This document shows positions 33,640 to 42,788 of a stretch of DNA of 64,000 nt, piece by piece. The notes beneath the pieces are model-generated. The model made no database searches, had not been told where the DNA came from, and worked only from the letters and a program-made list of their open reading frames with translations. Source of the DNA: Nodosilinea sp. FACHB-131 (lineage in GTDB: Bacteria; Cyanobacteriota; Cyanobacteriia; Phormidesmidales; Phormidesmidaceae); the NCBI RefSeq assembly GCF_014695395.1, contig NZ_JACJOF010000033.1, positions 124,001 through 188,000 of the forward strand, written 5' to 3'. The position numbers and the translations under genes were made by a program. Each line of letters begins with the position of its first letter. The first letter of the stretch is position 1.

Positions 33640-34788
33640 TCAGTTCGGTACGATCTCGGTCACGACGCGGCCCCCGTCAACCACCACGGTCTGGTTGTCG
33701 AGGCGCCCCACGGCGCGCGCCCCGTTGAGGTTGACGTTGGGGTTGGCCTGGCGATAGTTGACGCCACCCTCAGCAACCAGAGTTTGGGTGTCTACGTTCC
33801 AGTTGAGGCGATCGCTGGTCATGCGGGCCTGGTTAGCTTCACCCACGGCCACCACATCCTGGGAGAGAAAAATTTGCTGCGCCGCCAAATCCATGCGGCC
33901 CTGGCGGGCGGTAACTCTAATTTTGTTTTCGGGATGGATTAGGGTGAGGGGCTGGTTGACGGTCACCTGCTCTTCGGCCACCTGCCAATCCAGAGCTTCG
34001 CTGGCCATGTTGAGCGGAATATCTAGCATCTGCATGGCCACCTGCCCGCGCAGGTTCACCAGCTGCGTAGCCAGGTTTACCGTGCCGCGCTGGCCCACTA
34101 CCACATCGGTAATCGCGTTTTGCTTAAACTGCTCTACCCGCAGGGGCTGGGCACTGTCGATGCGTTCTTCCTCCCAAAACCAGGCGAGCTCCTGGGCCTG
34201 AAGCTTCAGCCAGGGCTCGGTTTTAGAATCGGCCACCGTACTGGCCACCACATTGCCGGCTAACTCCATGCGGTTTTCGCGGTTAAATACCCGCGCCTCG
34301 TCGGCCACAGCCCGCAGCTGCGGGTGGGTACCGGTAATTTGGTCGCGCATGACCAGCACGTCATCCTGGGGACGCCATTCCATTTCGTTGCCCCGCAGCA
34401 CGGAGCCATTCTTGACCCCAGTGGCCACAATGTTGCCGCGCAGCAAAATTACGCTGCCGTTTTCGCGCACCTCACCGGTGTCGGCCACCACTTGGTAGAT
34501 TACGTCGCCATCCTGAAACAGGTCACCGTCGGGACGGGTGATGAACGCCACCTGCTGATCGGGGCTGTAGGTCACCTCCTTACCCTTAACCCGCCAGAGC
34601 AGTTGCCCCTGTTCATCAGGCTGCTCCAGGGTGACATCCCGCAGGGTCAGGCCCGGTGCCGGGTCTTCAGCGGCTGGGCCTTCAGCACTCGGCTTGGGGC
34701 CAAATCCGGGACCAATTAGGCTATACAACCCCACGGCTAGAGCTGCGATCGCAGCCCCACCAATCATCAACCGCCGCCATCGTGCCAT
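33640..34788 (-). CDS. lptC: LptC-like LPS export periplasmic protein
   Basis: The 382-residue protein has an N-terminal membrane anchor (about 6-24) and a long beta-jellyroll region with repeated OstA/LptC-like strands (for example LLRGNIVATGVKNGS and MELAGNVVASTV). LptC receives lipopolysaccharide from LptBFG at the inner membrane. The cyanobacterial form is longer than the 190-residue enterobacterial LptC. A proline/alanine-rich linker follows the anchor. It lies downstream of the LabA-type gene. Confidence 0.85.
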   Translation of the reverse strand: MARWRRLMIGGAAIAALAVGLYSLIGPGFGPKPSAEGPAAEDPAPGLTLRDVTLEQPDEQGQLLWRVKGKEVTYSPDQQVAFITRPDGDLFQDGDVIYQVVADTGEVRENGSVILLRGNIVATGVKNGSVLRGNEMEWRPQDDVLVMRDQITGTHPQLRAVADEARVFNRENRMELAGNVVASTVADSKTEPWLKLQAQELAWFWEEERIDSAQPLRVEQFKQNAITDVVVGQRGTVNLATQLVNLRGQVAMQMLDIPLNMASEALDWQVAEEQVTVNQPLTLIHPENKIRVTARQGRMDLAAQQIFLSQDVVAVGEANQARMTSDRLNWNVDTQTLVAEGGVNYRQANPNVNLNGARAVGRLDNQTVVVDGGRVVTEIVPN

Positions 34789-34807
34789 GGTGCTGCGCCT
34801 GTAAACA

Positions 34808-35473
34808 CTACTCGCTAATTGTCAGGCCGTCGTCTACCGCATCGTCGGCAGCCGCTAAATTAGATAGGGGGCGGTAGGTGTAGCTGTGACTTGCAGAGGT
34901 GCGGGGCATTTTTCTAATGTCGTCTTTGACCCCTTCGAGGTCGATGTAGCGATCGGCCACATTGATCAGGCTGTCGCTGGTCATCGATCGCAGACTCACC
35001 ACCTCAACCCGTGCCCCCCGATAGCTAGCGGCATCGGCAGCATAGGCCAAGTCGCCATCGCCGCTGACCAGCACGGCGGTGTCGTAGTAATTGACCAAGG
35101 CCACCAAATCCACCGCTATTTCGACATCGAGATTGGCTTTTTTCGAGCCGTCGGGCAGCTGCACCAGGTCTTTGGCAATCACCCGATAGCCGTTGCGCCG
35201 CATCCACAGCAAAAAGCCCTGCTGCTTTTCGTTAGTGCGGTCCACCCCGGTATAGAAAAACGAGCGAAACAGCCGCGAGCCAGCCGTGAGCTTGCACAGC
35301 AGCTTGGTGTAGTCGATCTCGATGCCCAACTGCAGAGCGGCGTAGAACAGATTTGAACCATCAATAAAAATGGCTACCCGGCCCCGATTGTCGAGCACTT
35401 GCTCAGGGGTAAAGACGGCGTCTTCGCCCAATAAAGAGTGGTTGTTTAAGGAATGGCTGTGAGTATCTAACAT
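34808..35473 (-). CDS. LabA/NYN-domain protein
   Basis: The 221-residue product carries a NYN (PIN-like) domain: FIDGSNLFYAALQLG near residue 37, KANLDVEIAVDLVAL near 117 and VLVSGDGDLAYAADAA near 138, with the acidic residues of a metal-dependent nuclease. LabA, a member of this family, lowers KaiC-controlled transcription in Synechococcus. Whether this copy acts on RNA or in the clock is an inference. It lies between metG and lptC on the same strand. Confidence 0.88.
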   Translation of the reverse strand: MLDTHSHSLNNHSLLGEDAVFTPEQVLDNRGRVAIFIDGSNLFYAALQLGIEIDYTKLLCKLTAGSRLFRSFFYTGVDRTNEKQQGFLLWMRRNGYRVIAKDLVQLPDGSKKANLDVEIAVDLVALVNYYDTAVLVSGDGDLAYAADAASYRGARVEVVSLRSMTSDSLINVADRYIDLEGVKDDIRKMPRTSASHSYTYRPLSNLAAADDAVDDGLTISE

Positions 35474-35538
35474 GGGTTTTTATTAGGGTATTAAATCGAG
35501 CTAAAAACAAACATGAAACGAGCTGGAGCGGTTTTCGG

Positions 35539-37146
35539 CTAGGGGCTGCTTACGGGTTCAGGCAGCTCCAGGCGCTGAAATACGGGGGAGGCTTCTCCCA
35601 ATAGCTGACCGGGGGGCAGTTGACCCCAGGCGGCATGGTCGGCATAGCTAATCTGCTGACCGATGGCTTTGTCGTCAAAATCTATGGCAAAGCCCAGCTG
35701 AGCATAAATTTGGTTGCTAATGCCGGGAATCACCGGCGACAGCAGATAGGCGGCCTGCCGCACCGACTCCAAGACGGCGTATAAAACGGCTTCGGTTTCG
35801 GCCTGCTTGCCCTGTTTGTAGAGACTCCAGGGAGCTTGCTCATCCAGGAACTTGTTGCTGGCCTGCACTAGCGCCAAAATCGCGGTGCAGGCCTGGCTAA
35901 AGGCCAGGTGAGTATAGGCCTCAAAGACGGTTTCAGGCAGCGCTGTGCCGATCGCCCGCAGGGAATGGTCAGCCGCAATGGTCTGGGGGTCAACCTCAGG
36001 CACATGGCCATTACAGTAGCGCCCGGCCATCTTCAGAGTGCGGTTGAGCAGATTGCCCAGATCGTTGGCTAGATCAGCATTCAGCACATTGATGAAGCGG
36101 GTTTCGTTAAAGTCGCCGTCCTTGCCAAACTCGATTTCGCGCAGAAAGTAGTAGCGCACCGCATCGGGGCCGTAGGTTTCTACCAGCGCCACCGGGTCTA
36201 GGGTGTTGCCCTGGCTCTTACCCATCTTTTGACCGTCTTTGGTCAAAAAGCCGTGGCTAAATACCCGCCCTGGCAGCGGTAGCCCCGCCGACATCAGCAT
36301 GGCTGGCCAGGAGATAGCGTGAAACCGCAGAATATCCTTTCCGGTCAGATGGATATTAATGGGCCACCACTTGGCCACTGCCCGCTCCAGGCTCGGTGGT
36401 TCGCTGGGGTCTTGCAAAGCCGTTAGGTAGCCGAGCAATGCGTCAAACCAGACGTAGAGGGTTTGGTCAGGATCAGTCGGCACCGGAAAACCCCAGTCGA
36501 GGTTGATGCGCGAAATTGAGAAGTCTTGCAGCCCCTGTTTCACAAAGCCCAGCACCTCGTTGCGGCGGGCCTCGGGCTGAATAAAGTCGGGCTGACTAGC
36601 ATAGAGGTGCTCTAGCTGATCTTGATATTTCGATAGTTTGAAAAAGTAGTTTGACTCATCGCGCCACTCTACCGGCTTGTTGGTGTGAATGGCGCAGTGC
36701 TGGTTGGGCAGCAGATCGCGCTCTTCTTTAAACTCTTCGCAGGACACACAGTACCAGCCCTGCTGCTGACCCTTATAGATGTCTCCCTGATCCCACAGGC
36801 GCTGAAAAAACTCGTTGACAATGGTGTTGTGACGAGGGGCAGTGGTGCGAATGAAGCGATCGCAGTCGATATTTAGCAGACCCCACAGCCGCTCAAACCC
36901 AGCTACAAACTCGTCGCAATGCTCCTGGGGGGAGACCCCGCGCTCTTCGGCGGTGCGCTGAATTTTTTGGCCGTGTTCATCGGTGCCGGTAATCATTAGC
37001 ACCGGATGCCCCATCAGCCGATAGAATCGAGCCACTACGTCGGCGGCAATGGTGGTGTAGGCGCTGCCGATGTGGGGTAAGCCATTGACGTAATACAGCG
37101 GCGTAGTAATGGCAAAGGGCGGTTGGTCTACAGGGGTAAAAGTCAT
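35539..37146 (-). CDS. metG: methionyl-tRNA synthetase
   Basis: The class I synthetase charges tRNA-Met. The 535-residue product has the HIGH-type motif (PHIGSAYTT near residue 20), the zinc-knuckle cysteines in CVSCEEFK, and the KMSKS loop written KMGKSQG near residue 312. No C-terminal tRNA-binding EMAP domain is present, which fits the shorter cyanobacterial form. The anticodon-binding helical domain follows (about 370-520). Confidence 0.96.
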   Translation of the reverse strand: MTFTPVDQPPFAITTPLYYVNGLPHIGSAYTTIAADVVARFYRLMGHPVLMITGTDEHGQKIQRTAEERGVSPQEHCDEFVAGFERLWGLLNIDCDRFIRTTAPRHNTIVNEFFQRLWDQGDIYKGQQQGWYCVSCEEFKEERDLLPNQHCAIHTNKPVEWRDESNYFFKLSKYQDQLEHLYASQPDFIQPEARRNEVLGFVKQGLQDFSISRINLDWGFPVPTDPDQTLYVWFDALLGYLTALQDPSEPPSLERAVAKWWPINIHLTGKDILRFHAISWPAMLMSAGLPLPGRVFSHGFLTKDGQKMGKSQGNTLDPVALVETYGPDAVRYYFLREIEFGKDGDFNETRFINVLNADLANDLGNLLNRTLKMAGRYCNGHVPEVDPQTIAADHSLRAIGTALPETVFEAYTHLAFSQACTAILALVQASNKFLDEQAPWSLYKQGKQAETEAVLYAVLESVRQAAYLLSPVIPGISNQIYAQLGFAIDFDDKAIGQQISYADHAAWGQLPPGQLLGEASPVFQRLELPEPVSSP

Positions 37147-37399
37147 ACAAAAACTGAAACATCAGCCCACTAAGAGGCCCATGAGATAACTGCAACAATC
37201 GGCACGCTAGCCTCTAGACAAAAGGCTGTAGACTAAACCCGACAAATACTAAGGATAGCAGCGCCAGGAAAAAGCTAAACCGAGGCCCCTTGCAAACCCA
37301 AAAGCCCAAGCTAGTATCCTAGACTGCTATGTTAAGGTTCCCTGAATAAGCCCCAGAAGTTTTAAGCATCTGGCTACCCCTCACCCTAAAAACTGCCAA

Positions 37400-38008
37400 T
37401 CAATCGTCAAGCAGGCCCAGGCGATCGGGCGGCCAAAATCGCACTACTGCTTTGCCAATGATATTTTCTTGGGGCACAAAGCCCCAGGCGTGGCTATCGT
37501 AGCTGCTGTTGCGATTGTCGCCTAGCACCAGGTACGAAGCTTCGGGCACTTCTTCCGGGCCCCATTGGTAGTCGGGCGCAGCTTTGATGTAGGGTTCAGT
37601 CAGCACTTCGCCATTGCGAATCACCTCACCATCGCGCACCTCGACCACGTCGCCCGGCAAACCAATGATGCGCTTAATAAACGCGTCCCGGCGCTTCCCT
37701 GGAACCGTAAGGCTGTCAGGTGGCCAAAATACGACAACATCCCCATGTTCTGGAGGGTTGAGGTGATAGCTAATCTTTTCGATCACGAGGCGATCGTTAA
37801 TTTGCAGCGTGGGCTCCATTGAGCCTGAGGGAATGTAGCGCGCCTCTGCCACAAAATGTCGGATACCCAGGGCCAAGAACACGCTCAACACGATGGTTTG
37901 CAGCCCTTCCACCCAGGGATTAGGCTGGGGTGCCTGCTGCTTTTGAGCCGGACCTGGCTTTAGGGAGGACTCGGGCGGCAGCGAAGATTTATTAGACTGA
38001 TCGGTCAC
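37400..38008 (-). CDS. lepB: signal peptidase I
   Basis: The enzyme removes signal peptides from exported proteins at the membrane. The 202-residue product has one membrane helix (about 36-52), catalytic Ser in SGSMEPTLQ, Lys in RRDAFIKRIIGLPGD and the conserved box GDNRNSSYDSHAWGFV. The start is GTG at 38008. The N-terminal Pro/Gln-rich cytoplasmic stretch is typical of cyanobacterial LepB. Confidence 0.95.
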   Translation of the reverse strand: MTDQSNKSSLPPESSLKPGPAQKQQAPQPNPWVEGLQTIVLSVFLALGIRHFVAEARYIPSGSMEPTLQINDRLVIEKISYHLNPPEHGDVVVFWPPDSLTVPGKRRDAFIKRIIGLPGDVVEVRDGEVIRNGEVLTEPYIKAAPDYQWGPEEVPEASYLVLGDNRNSSYDSHAWGFVPQENIIGKAVVRFWPPDRLGLLDD

Positions 38009-38190
38009 AGGTGTGTCCCCGAAGATACAGAGAAAAATTAGCCCCAGTAGCTTCTAGGGCAAAGTCGCCCCAAACGTACCCGCTAGGCCTGTTCTAGTGT
38101 AGTCGATCTACTTTGCAACCATCTGCTTCGGGTAGACGGTTGGTTACAGAGATAACAGACAGCGGATTTAGCTATTTTCAGAACTCTCCT

Positions 38191-39186
38191 CTATGGCGTA
38201 GCGGGAGCTAAATCCTCAGACCACAACCCCTTTTCTTCGAGCCAGGGACGGTTGTAGATGCGTGACTGGTAGCGGGAGCCGCCATCGCACAGCACAGTGA
38301 CGATTTTGTGGCCGGGGCCAAGCTGCTGAGCTAGTTTTACCGCCGCCGCCACGTTGATGCCCACCGAGCCACCCATAAACAGCCCGTCGTTGTAGAGCAG
38401 TTGGTAGATGGTGCGCAGCGCCTCGGGGTCTTCGATTTGGATGGCGTCGTCGATGGGCGCCCCCTCCATGTTGGCGGTGATGCGGCTGTTGCCGATGCCC
38501 TCGGTAATGGAGCTGCCCTCGATGTGGACTTCGCCGGTCTTGACGTAGCTGTAGAGGCCACTGCCCATCGGGTCAGCTACCACGCAGCGAATGCTGGGGT
38601 TCTTCTCTTTGAGAAACATGGCTACGCCGGCGTAGGTGCCACCGGTACCCGTAGCTGACACCCAGCCGTCGACAGTGCCCTCGGTCTGCGCCCAGATCTC
38701 GGGGCCGGTGGTTTCGTAGTGAGCCAGGCGATTGGCCAAATTGTCGAACTGGTTGGCCCAGACGGCGTTGTCAAGCTCTGCCGCTAGGCGACCTGAGAGC
38801 TTCACATAGTTGTTGGGGTCGCGATAGGGCACAGCCGGTACGGTGCGAACCTCAGCGCCGAGGGTGCGCAGTAAGTCAATTTTTTCCTGCGACTGAGTAT
38901 CGGGGATGACGATCAGGCAGCGGTAGCCTTTGGCATTGCAGATGTGGGCCATACCAATGCCAGTGTTACCAGCGGTACCCTCAACTACGGTGCCACCGGG
39001 CTTGAGCAGCCCCTTTCTCTCGGCGTCTTCAACAATGTAGAGCGCAGCTCGATCTTTGACCGAGCCACCGGGGTTGAGAAACTCTGCTTTGCCCAAAATG
39101 TCGCAGCCAGTGGCCTCACTGACGCTGTTGAGGCGAATGAGGGGAGTGTTGCCAACTGTGGCGACAAAACCTTGTTTGATATCCAT
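38191..39186 (-). CDS. cysK: cysteine synthase A
   Basis: The PLP enzyme makes cysteine from O-acetylserine and sulfide. The 331-residue product has PLP Lys44 in GGSVKDRAA, the substrate loop EGTAGNTGIG near 71 and the PLP-phosphate loop ATGTGGT near 180. The ATG at 39186 gives MDIKQGFVATVGNTPL; a longer frame to 39237 is unlikely. A cystathionine beta-synthase role is possible for longer forms but is not favoured here. Confidence 0.94.
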   Translation of the reverse strand: MDIKQGFVATVGNTPLIRLNSVSEATGCDILGKAEFLNPGGSVKDRAALYIVEDAERKGLLKPGGTVVEGTAGNTGIGMAHICNAKGYRCLIVIPDTQSQEKIDLLRTLGAEVRTVPAVPYRDPNNYVKLSGRLAAELDNAVWANQFDNLANRLAHYETTGPEIWAQTEGTVDGWVSATGTGGTYAGVAMFLKEKNPSIRCVVADPMGSGLYSYVKTGEVHIEGSSITEGIGNSRITANMEGAPIDDAIQIEDPEALRTIYQLLYNDGLFMGGSVGINVAAAVKLAQQLGPGHKIVTVLCDGGSRYQSRIYNRPWLEEKGLWSEDLAPATP

Positions 39187-39475
39187 GCCTTCCGTAACCG
39201 TTGACAACAGCCTGTTCGGGGCCAGGCGATCGCCCACCCTAGAGCCTGCCTAAGGCTATATCCCCAGCGCAGGTCGCCTCTTCATCCTACGGTGAAACGG
39301 CTGGCTTCACGGCTAGAATTGGGCAGTTTTTGGGGTTTTGTCGACAAGTTCAGCTTATAGGTAGAGTTTTCTGACCGGCAAAATTCCCGTGCTGGACTTC
39401 GCCTTTCTGAGCATAGATTTGGGTTATCGTTGCGATCGCTTACTCTATTATCTTTATCCCCTGTTCTGTGCCGCG

Positions 39476-40249
39476 ATGAAAACCCTTGAGGCGCTAATTT
39501 TTGATGTCGATGGCACCCTGGCCGAAACCGAGCGCGACGGCCACCGCGTCGCCTTTAATCAAGCGTTTCAGGAGTTTGGTCTGCGCTGGCACTGGCCCGT
39601 GGGTCTCTACGGGCAGCTGCTGCGGGTAGCGGGGGGCAAAGAGCGGATTCGCCACTACGTTCAGCGCTATCAGCCTAAGTTTGAAACTGAGAATATCGAC
39701 GAACTGGTGGTGGCCCTACACCAAGCCAAGGCTAAGCACTTTCAGGCGCTGGTCGAGAGCCACGTGATTCCGCTGCGGCCAGGGGTGCGGCGATTGATTG
39801 AGGCGGCACAGCGGGAGGGAGTGCGGCTGGCGATCGCCACCACCAGCGCCAAAGACAGCGTCATGCCTTTGCTCGAACACCTGTTGGGGCCAGACTCACC
39901 CAGCTGGTTTGAGATGATCGCGGCCGGAGACATGGTGCCCGCCAAAAAACCCGCCCCCGACATCTACAATCTGGTGATCGACGCGATGCATCTCAACCCC
40001 GCCACCTGTTTGGTGATTGAAGACAGCCCACAGGGCTTAGAAGCAGCGACTGCCGCTAGGCTCCCCACTGTGGTTACCGTCAACGACTACACCCGAAACT
40101 ATGCTCTGCCCGGCGCTCGCCTCGTTATCAGTCATCTGGGCGAACCCAGCCTCCCCTTTGAAGTCCTTTGGGGCAAGGCCAACAACGCCTACTATTTCTC
40201 TCTGGATCTGGCCCAGGCGCTGTTATCACCTCCAGCAGTCCAGGGGTAA
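39476..40249 (+). CDS. HAD-superfamily phosphatase, CbbY/phosphoglycolate-phosphatase-like
   Basis: The 257-residue product has the nucleophile motif DVDGTLAETERDGHR near residue 10, the second motif IATTSAKDS near 123, Lys in VPAKKPAPDIY near 159 and the third motif VIEDSPQGLEAA. The helical cap matches the CbbY group, which acts on sugar phosphates such as xylulose bisphosphate. ATG 39476 gives MKTLEALIFDVDG; an upstream GTG frame is ignored. The TenA gene follows 117 bp downstream. Confidence 0.88.
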   Translation: MKTLEALIFDVDGTLAETERDGHRVAFNQAFQEFGLRWHWPVGLYGQLLRVAGGKERIRHYVQRYQPKFETENIDELVVALHQAKAKHFQALVESHVIPLRPGVRRLIEAAQREGVRLAIATTSAKDSVMPLLEHLLGPDSPSWFEMIAAGDMVPAKKPAPDIYNLVIDAMHLNPATCLVIEDSPQGLEAATAARLPTVVTVNDYTRNYALPGARLVISHLGEPSLPFEVLWGKANNAYYFSLDLAQALLSPPAVQG

Positions 40250-40324
40250 GGATTTTGCAACCCACAATTCTTTAGCAAGTCTCCCCTAGGGCACACACCA
40301 TGCGCCCCTGCCTTAGGTGTTTCA

Positions 40325-40366
40325 GCAATCTCCCTACCCATCCACCCATCTACCCATCTACTCCCC
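40325..40366. repeat. C-rich short repeat in the TenA leader
   Basis: Units of CCCATCCACCCATCTACCCA end directly at the ATG of the TenA gene at 40367. As at 31004, the leader lacks a purine-rich ribosome-binding site. Confidence 0.6.
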
Positions 40367-41008
40367 ATGTCCCTCTCCCTAGCCCTCTGGCACGCCAACG
40401 ATGACCTGGCCCAAGCCTGCCTCCACCACCCCTTCGTCCAGGGCATTGGCGATGGCAGTCTGCCCGTGGAAAAGTTTGCCTACTACGTGGGGCAAGACGC
40501 CTTTTTTCTCGAAGCCTTTGCCCGCGCCTACAGCATCGCCGCCGCCAAAGCGCCTACTTGGGAAACCTTTCAAGTATTTCACCAGCTGGCCGATGGGGTG
40601 CTGGCTGAGCTCAATCTGCACGGCGGCTACGCTCAGGAATGGGGCGTCGATCTGGCTACGGTAGCGCCCGGTGCCGCCACCCGTCGCTATACCGATTTTT
40701 TGCTCAGCACGGCCTGGGGGCAAGCGCCCGGAGCAACGGCGGTAGCGATGGCCCCCTGCATGCGGCTCTATGCCTTTTTGGGTCAATCCCTGGCGCAGCT
40801 CAACCCGTCGCCCCATCGCTACAGTCCCTGGATCGATACCTACAGCAGCGACCAGTTTGAACCTCTGGCCGCCCAGCTCGAAGCGCTGATTGATGATCAG
40901 ACAGCAGATAACCCCAGCAATCAGTCCGCCTACCGCTACGCCATGGAGTGCGAACTTGCCTTTTTTGAAGCCGCTTGGCAGATGGGCAGCTTACAACCAA
41001 AAGAATGA
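40367..41008 (+). CDS. tenA: TenA-family thiaminase II-like protein (Cys type)
   Basis: The 213-residue helical protein has the features of TenA_C enzymes: Asp in YYVGQDAFFLEAFAR near residue 44, Cys in APCMRLYAF near 129 and a C-terminal Glu in ECELAFFEAAW. TenA hydrolyses aminopyrimidine breakdown products of thiamin so that the pyrimidine can be reused. It follows an HAD phosphatase on the same strand, a plausible partner in phosphate removal (inference only). Confidence 0.88.
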   Translation: MSLSLALWHANDDLAQACLHHPFVQGIGDGSLPVEKFAYYVGQDAFFLEAFARAYSIAAAKAPTWETFQVFHQLADGVLAELNLHGGYAQEWGVDLATVAPGAATRRYTDFLLSTAWGQAPGATAVAMAPCMRLYAFLGQSLAQLNPSPHRYSPWIDTYSSDQFEPLAAQLEALIDDQTADNPSNQSAYRYAMECELAFFEAAWQMGSLQPKE

Positions 41009-41559
41009 CTTTAAGGGTGGCTCAAGAGATAAACGTAGGTTAGGAAGGGTTTTAGCCTATTGATCAGCGGCTGATTAGCTGTTCAAAATTCTGCGGGCTC
41101 CAACTCGGCAACAGCTAGAAAGCAGCATCGTAGAGAATGGTTAGGTCGACTGTCTCCGCCAGTTGCCAGGTTTTTGTGTGCAAGCGATCGCTGTTTAAGT
41201 AATAGCTTTCAACGACTCTAACGTTCGCCACCGGGCAAGTTTCAGAAAGTTTAGACCTTCAAACCATCGCGGTAACGCTGCCACCAACAATTTGCCAACC
41301 GCTTTTGCCTCTGCGCCAAACTCTCATGTAGCGGTAATCACCTGCAAAGGCATTTCCTAAATACGTGCCGCTCAAGAAGATGTGAGCCGCTGCCAGAACA
41401 AAGTGTTCGCTCAAAACTCGTATCTCTAGCCCTTTGGGCACAAACTCGTGAAACTGAGTACCCCCAGTACGATGCAAGTCTAAATCCATCGCTTTGGTTG
41501 CCAGTTCACCAGTTGGCCCAGCGAAAAGCAGATCGTCAGCAATGAGCACATCTAATTCA

Positions 41560-42523
41560 ACCTGAGTTCGGGATAAGGAAAGGAGGGGCTTTGTAAGCTG
41601 ATATCAACCAAACGATTCAGCAGGCCCCCCTATGGACAGTCTAGAAGAGCTGTTTTGTCATATCGATGATTTCTGCCAGCAGTTCGAGCCGAAATGGCAC
41701 CGCCTGTTACTGACTGAAGGGAGTCAACACCGTCAGCGCCAGCGGTCACTGAGTTTGAGCGAGATCATGACACTCTTGGTGTGCTTCCACCAGCAGCACT
41801 ATCGAAACTTCAAAGCGTTTTACTGCAAGCATGTCTGCGCGCACTGGCGAGAGGCGTTTCCCGGACTGGTCAGCTACAACCGCTTTGTGGAATGGATTCC
41901 GTCTGCCCTGTTGCCTTTGTGTGTGTATCTCAAGCACTGCTTTGGTACCTGTACCGGCATCAGCTTCATCGATAGCAGCAGTCTCAAGGTGTGCCATAAC
42001 CGTCGGATTCAACGTCACAAGGTGTTTCGAGGCCTGGCGGCGCGGGGCAAGACCTCGGTTGATTGGTTCTTTGGATTCAAGCTCCATCTAGTGGTCAATG
42101 ACCAGGGTGAGTTGCTCGATATTCAGATCACACCGGGCAATACCGACGACCGCAAGCCTGTGGAAGACTTGCTCAAAGACCTCCATGGCAAGGTCTTTGC
42201 TGACCGGGGCTATGTCTCTAAAGCGCTAAGACAACAGCTGTTCGCAACCTATGGCATCGAGTTCTTCGCCAAACCTAGGCGCAACATGAAAAACCACTTG
42301 ATGCGGCTCACCGATAAGTTACTGGCCCGCAAACGAGCTATTGTCGAAACCGTTATTGACCAGCTCAAGAACATCTCTCAGATTGAGCACTCCAGGCATC
42401 GTAGCCCCGTCAACTTCATGGTCAATGTCATCTGTGGGCTGATTGCCTACTGCCATCAGCCCAAAAAGCCTTCCCTCAATCTTGACTTCGCCCTTCCTCC
42501 ATCGGCTTAACCCGAACTCAGGT
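41560..42523 (+). mobile_element. complete IS982-family insertion sequence
   Basis: The 964-bp element carries one transposase gene and terminal inverted repeats: ACCTGAGTTCGGGATAAG at the left and the complement of ACCTGAGTTCGGGTTAAG at the right, differing at one base. A 7-bp target duplication TAATTCA flanks it (41553-41559 and 42524-42530). Removing the element and one repeat restores the host gene's frame. Confidence 0.9.
41632..42510 (+). CDS. IS982-family transposase
   Basis: The 292-residue DDE transposase begins [18 protein letters not shown]. The catalytic acidic residues are probably Asp in [10 protein letters not shown], Asp in [11 protein letters not shown] and Glu in [13 protein letters not shown]. 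The N-terminal helical part and the ending [14 protein letters not shown] match the family. The gene is intact and fills the element from 72 bases inside the left end to 13 bases from the right end, so the copy may be active. Confidence 0.93.
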   Translation: MDSLEELFCHIDDFCQQFEPKWHRLLLTEGSQHRQRQRSLSLSEIMTLLVCFHQQHYRNFKAFYCKHVCAHWREAFPGLVSYNRFVEWIPSALLPLCVYLKHCFGTCTGISFIDSSSLKVCHNRRIQRHKVFRGLAARGKTSVDWFFGFKLHLVVNDQGELLDIQITPGNTDDRKPVEDLLKDLHGKVFADRGYVSKALRQQLFATYGIEFFAKPRRNMKNHLMRLTDKLLARKRAIVETVIDQLKNISQIEHSRHRSPVNFMVNVICGLIAYCHQPKKPSLNLDFALPPSA

Positions 42524-42788
42524 TAATTCAGATACGTCGGAGGCTGACATTGCCGTGTAAAGTCGCGTTTCACACTCGCGAATTTGAGTTTCAATTTCTG
42601 AATTCATATTTCCTACTACAGTCCTGACTAAACTTAGCTACTCATTACCGAGCGCCCTATTAATATGCCGCCACCAATGGCTTCTGGGACTGTGATGATG
42701 CTATTCAGTGTAGCTGTGGCACCATTCACTAGTGGTGAAATCGCCTTGGCCAGGGATAATAGACGCGGAACCCTCTACTGGTTGACCC

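Larger units (their letters stand above)
41259..42607 (-). pseudogene. NTF2-like (DUF4440/SnoaL type) gene split by IS982
   Basis: The gene starts at the ATG at 42607, gives 28 codons (MNSEIETQIRECETRL onwards) to 42524, and resumes in frame at 41559 after the element is removed. The rejoined product would be 125 residues with the junction SDVSELDVLIADD. The second part has the NTF2-like blocks LLFAGPTGELATK and WRRGKSGWQIVGGS. The function of the intact protein is unknown; the fold is that of small polyketide-cyclase or SnoaL-like proteins. Because the frame is fully kept, the insertion looks recent. A GTG near 41549 could still start a 96-residue fragment. Confidence 0.85.

Noticed and set aside
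41259-41549. Independent small gene of 96 residues
   Set aside because: It is the 3' part of the NTF2-like gene interrupted by the IS982 element; the 5' part lies at 42524-42607 in the same frame.
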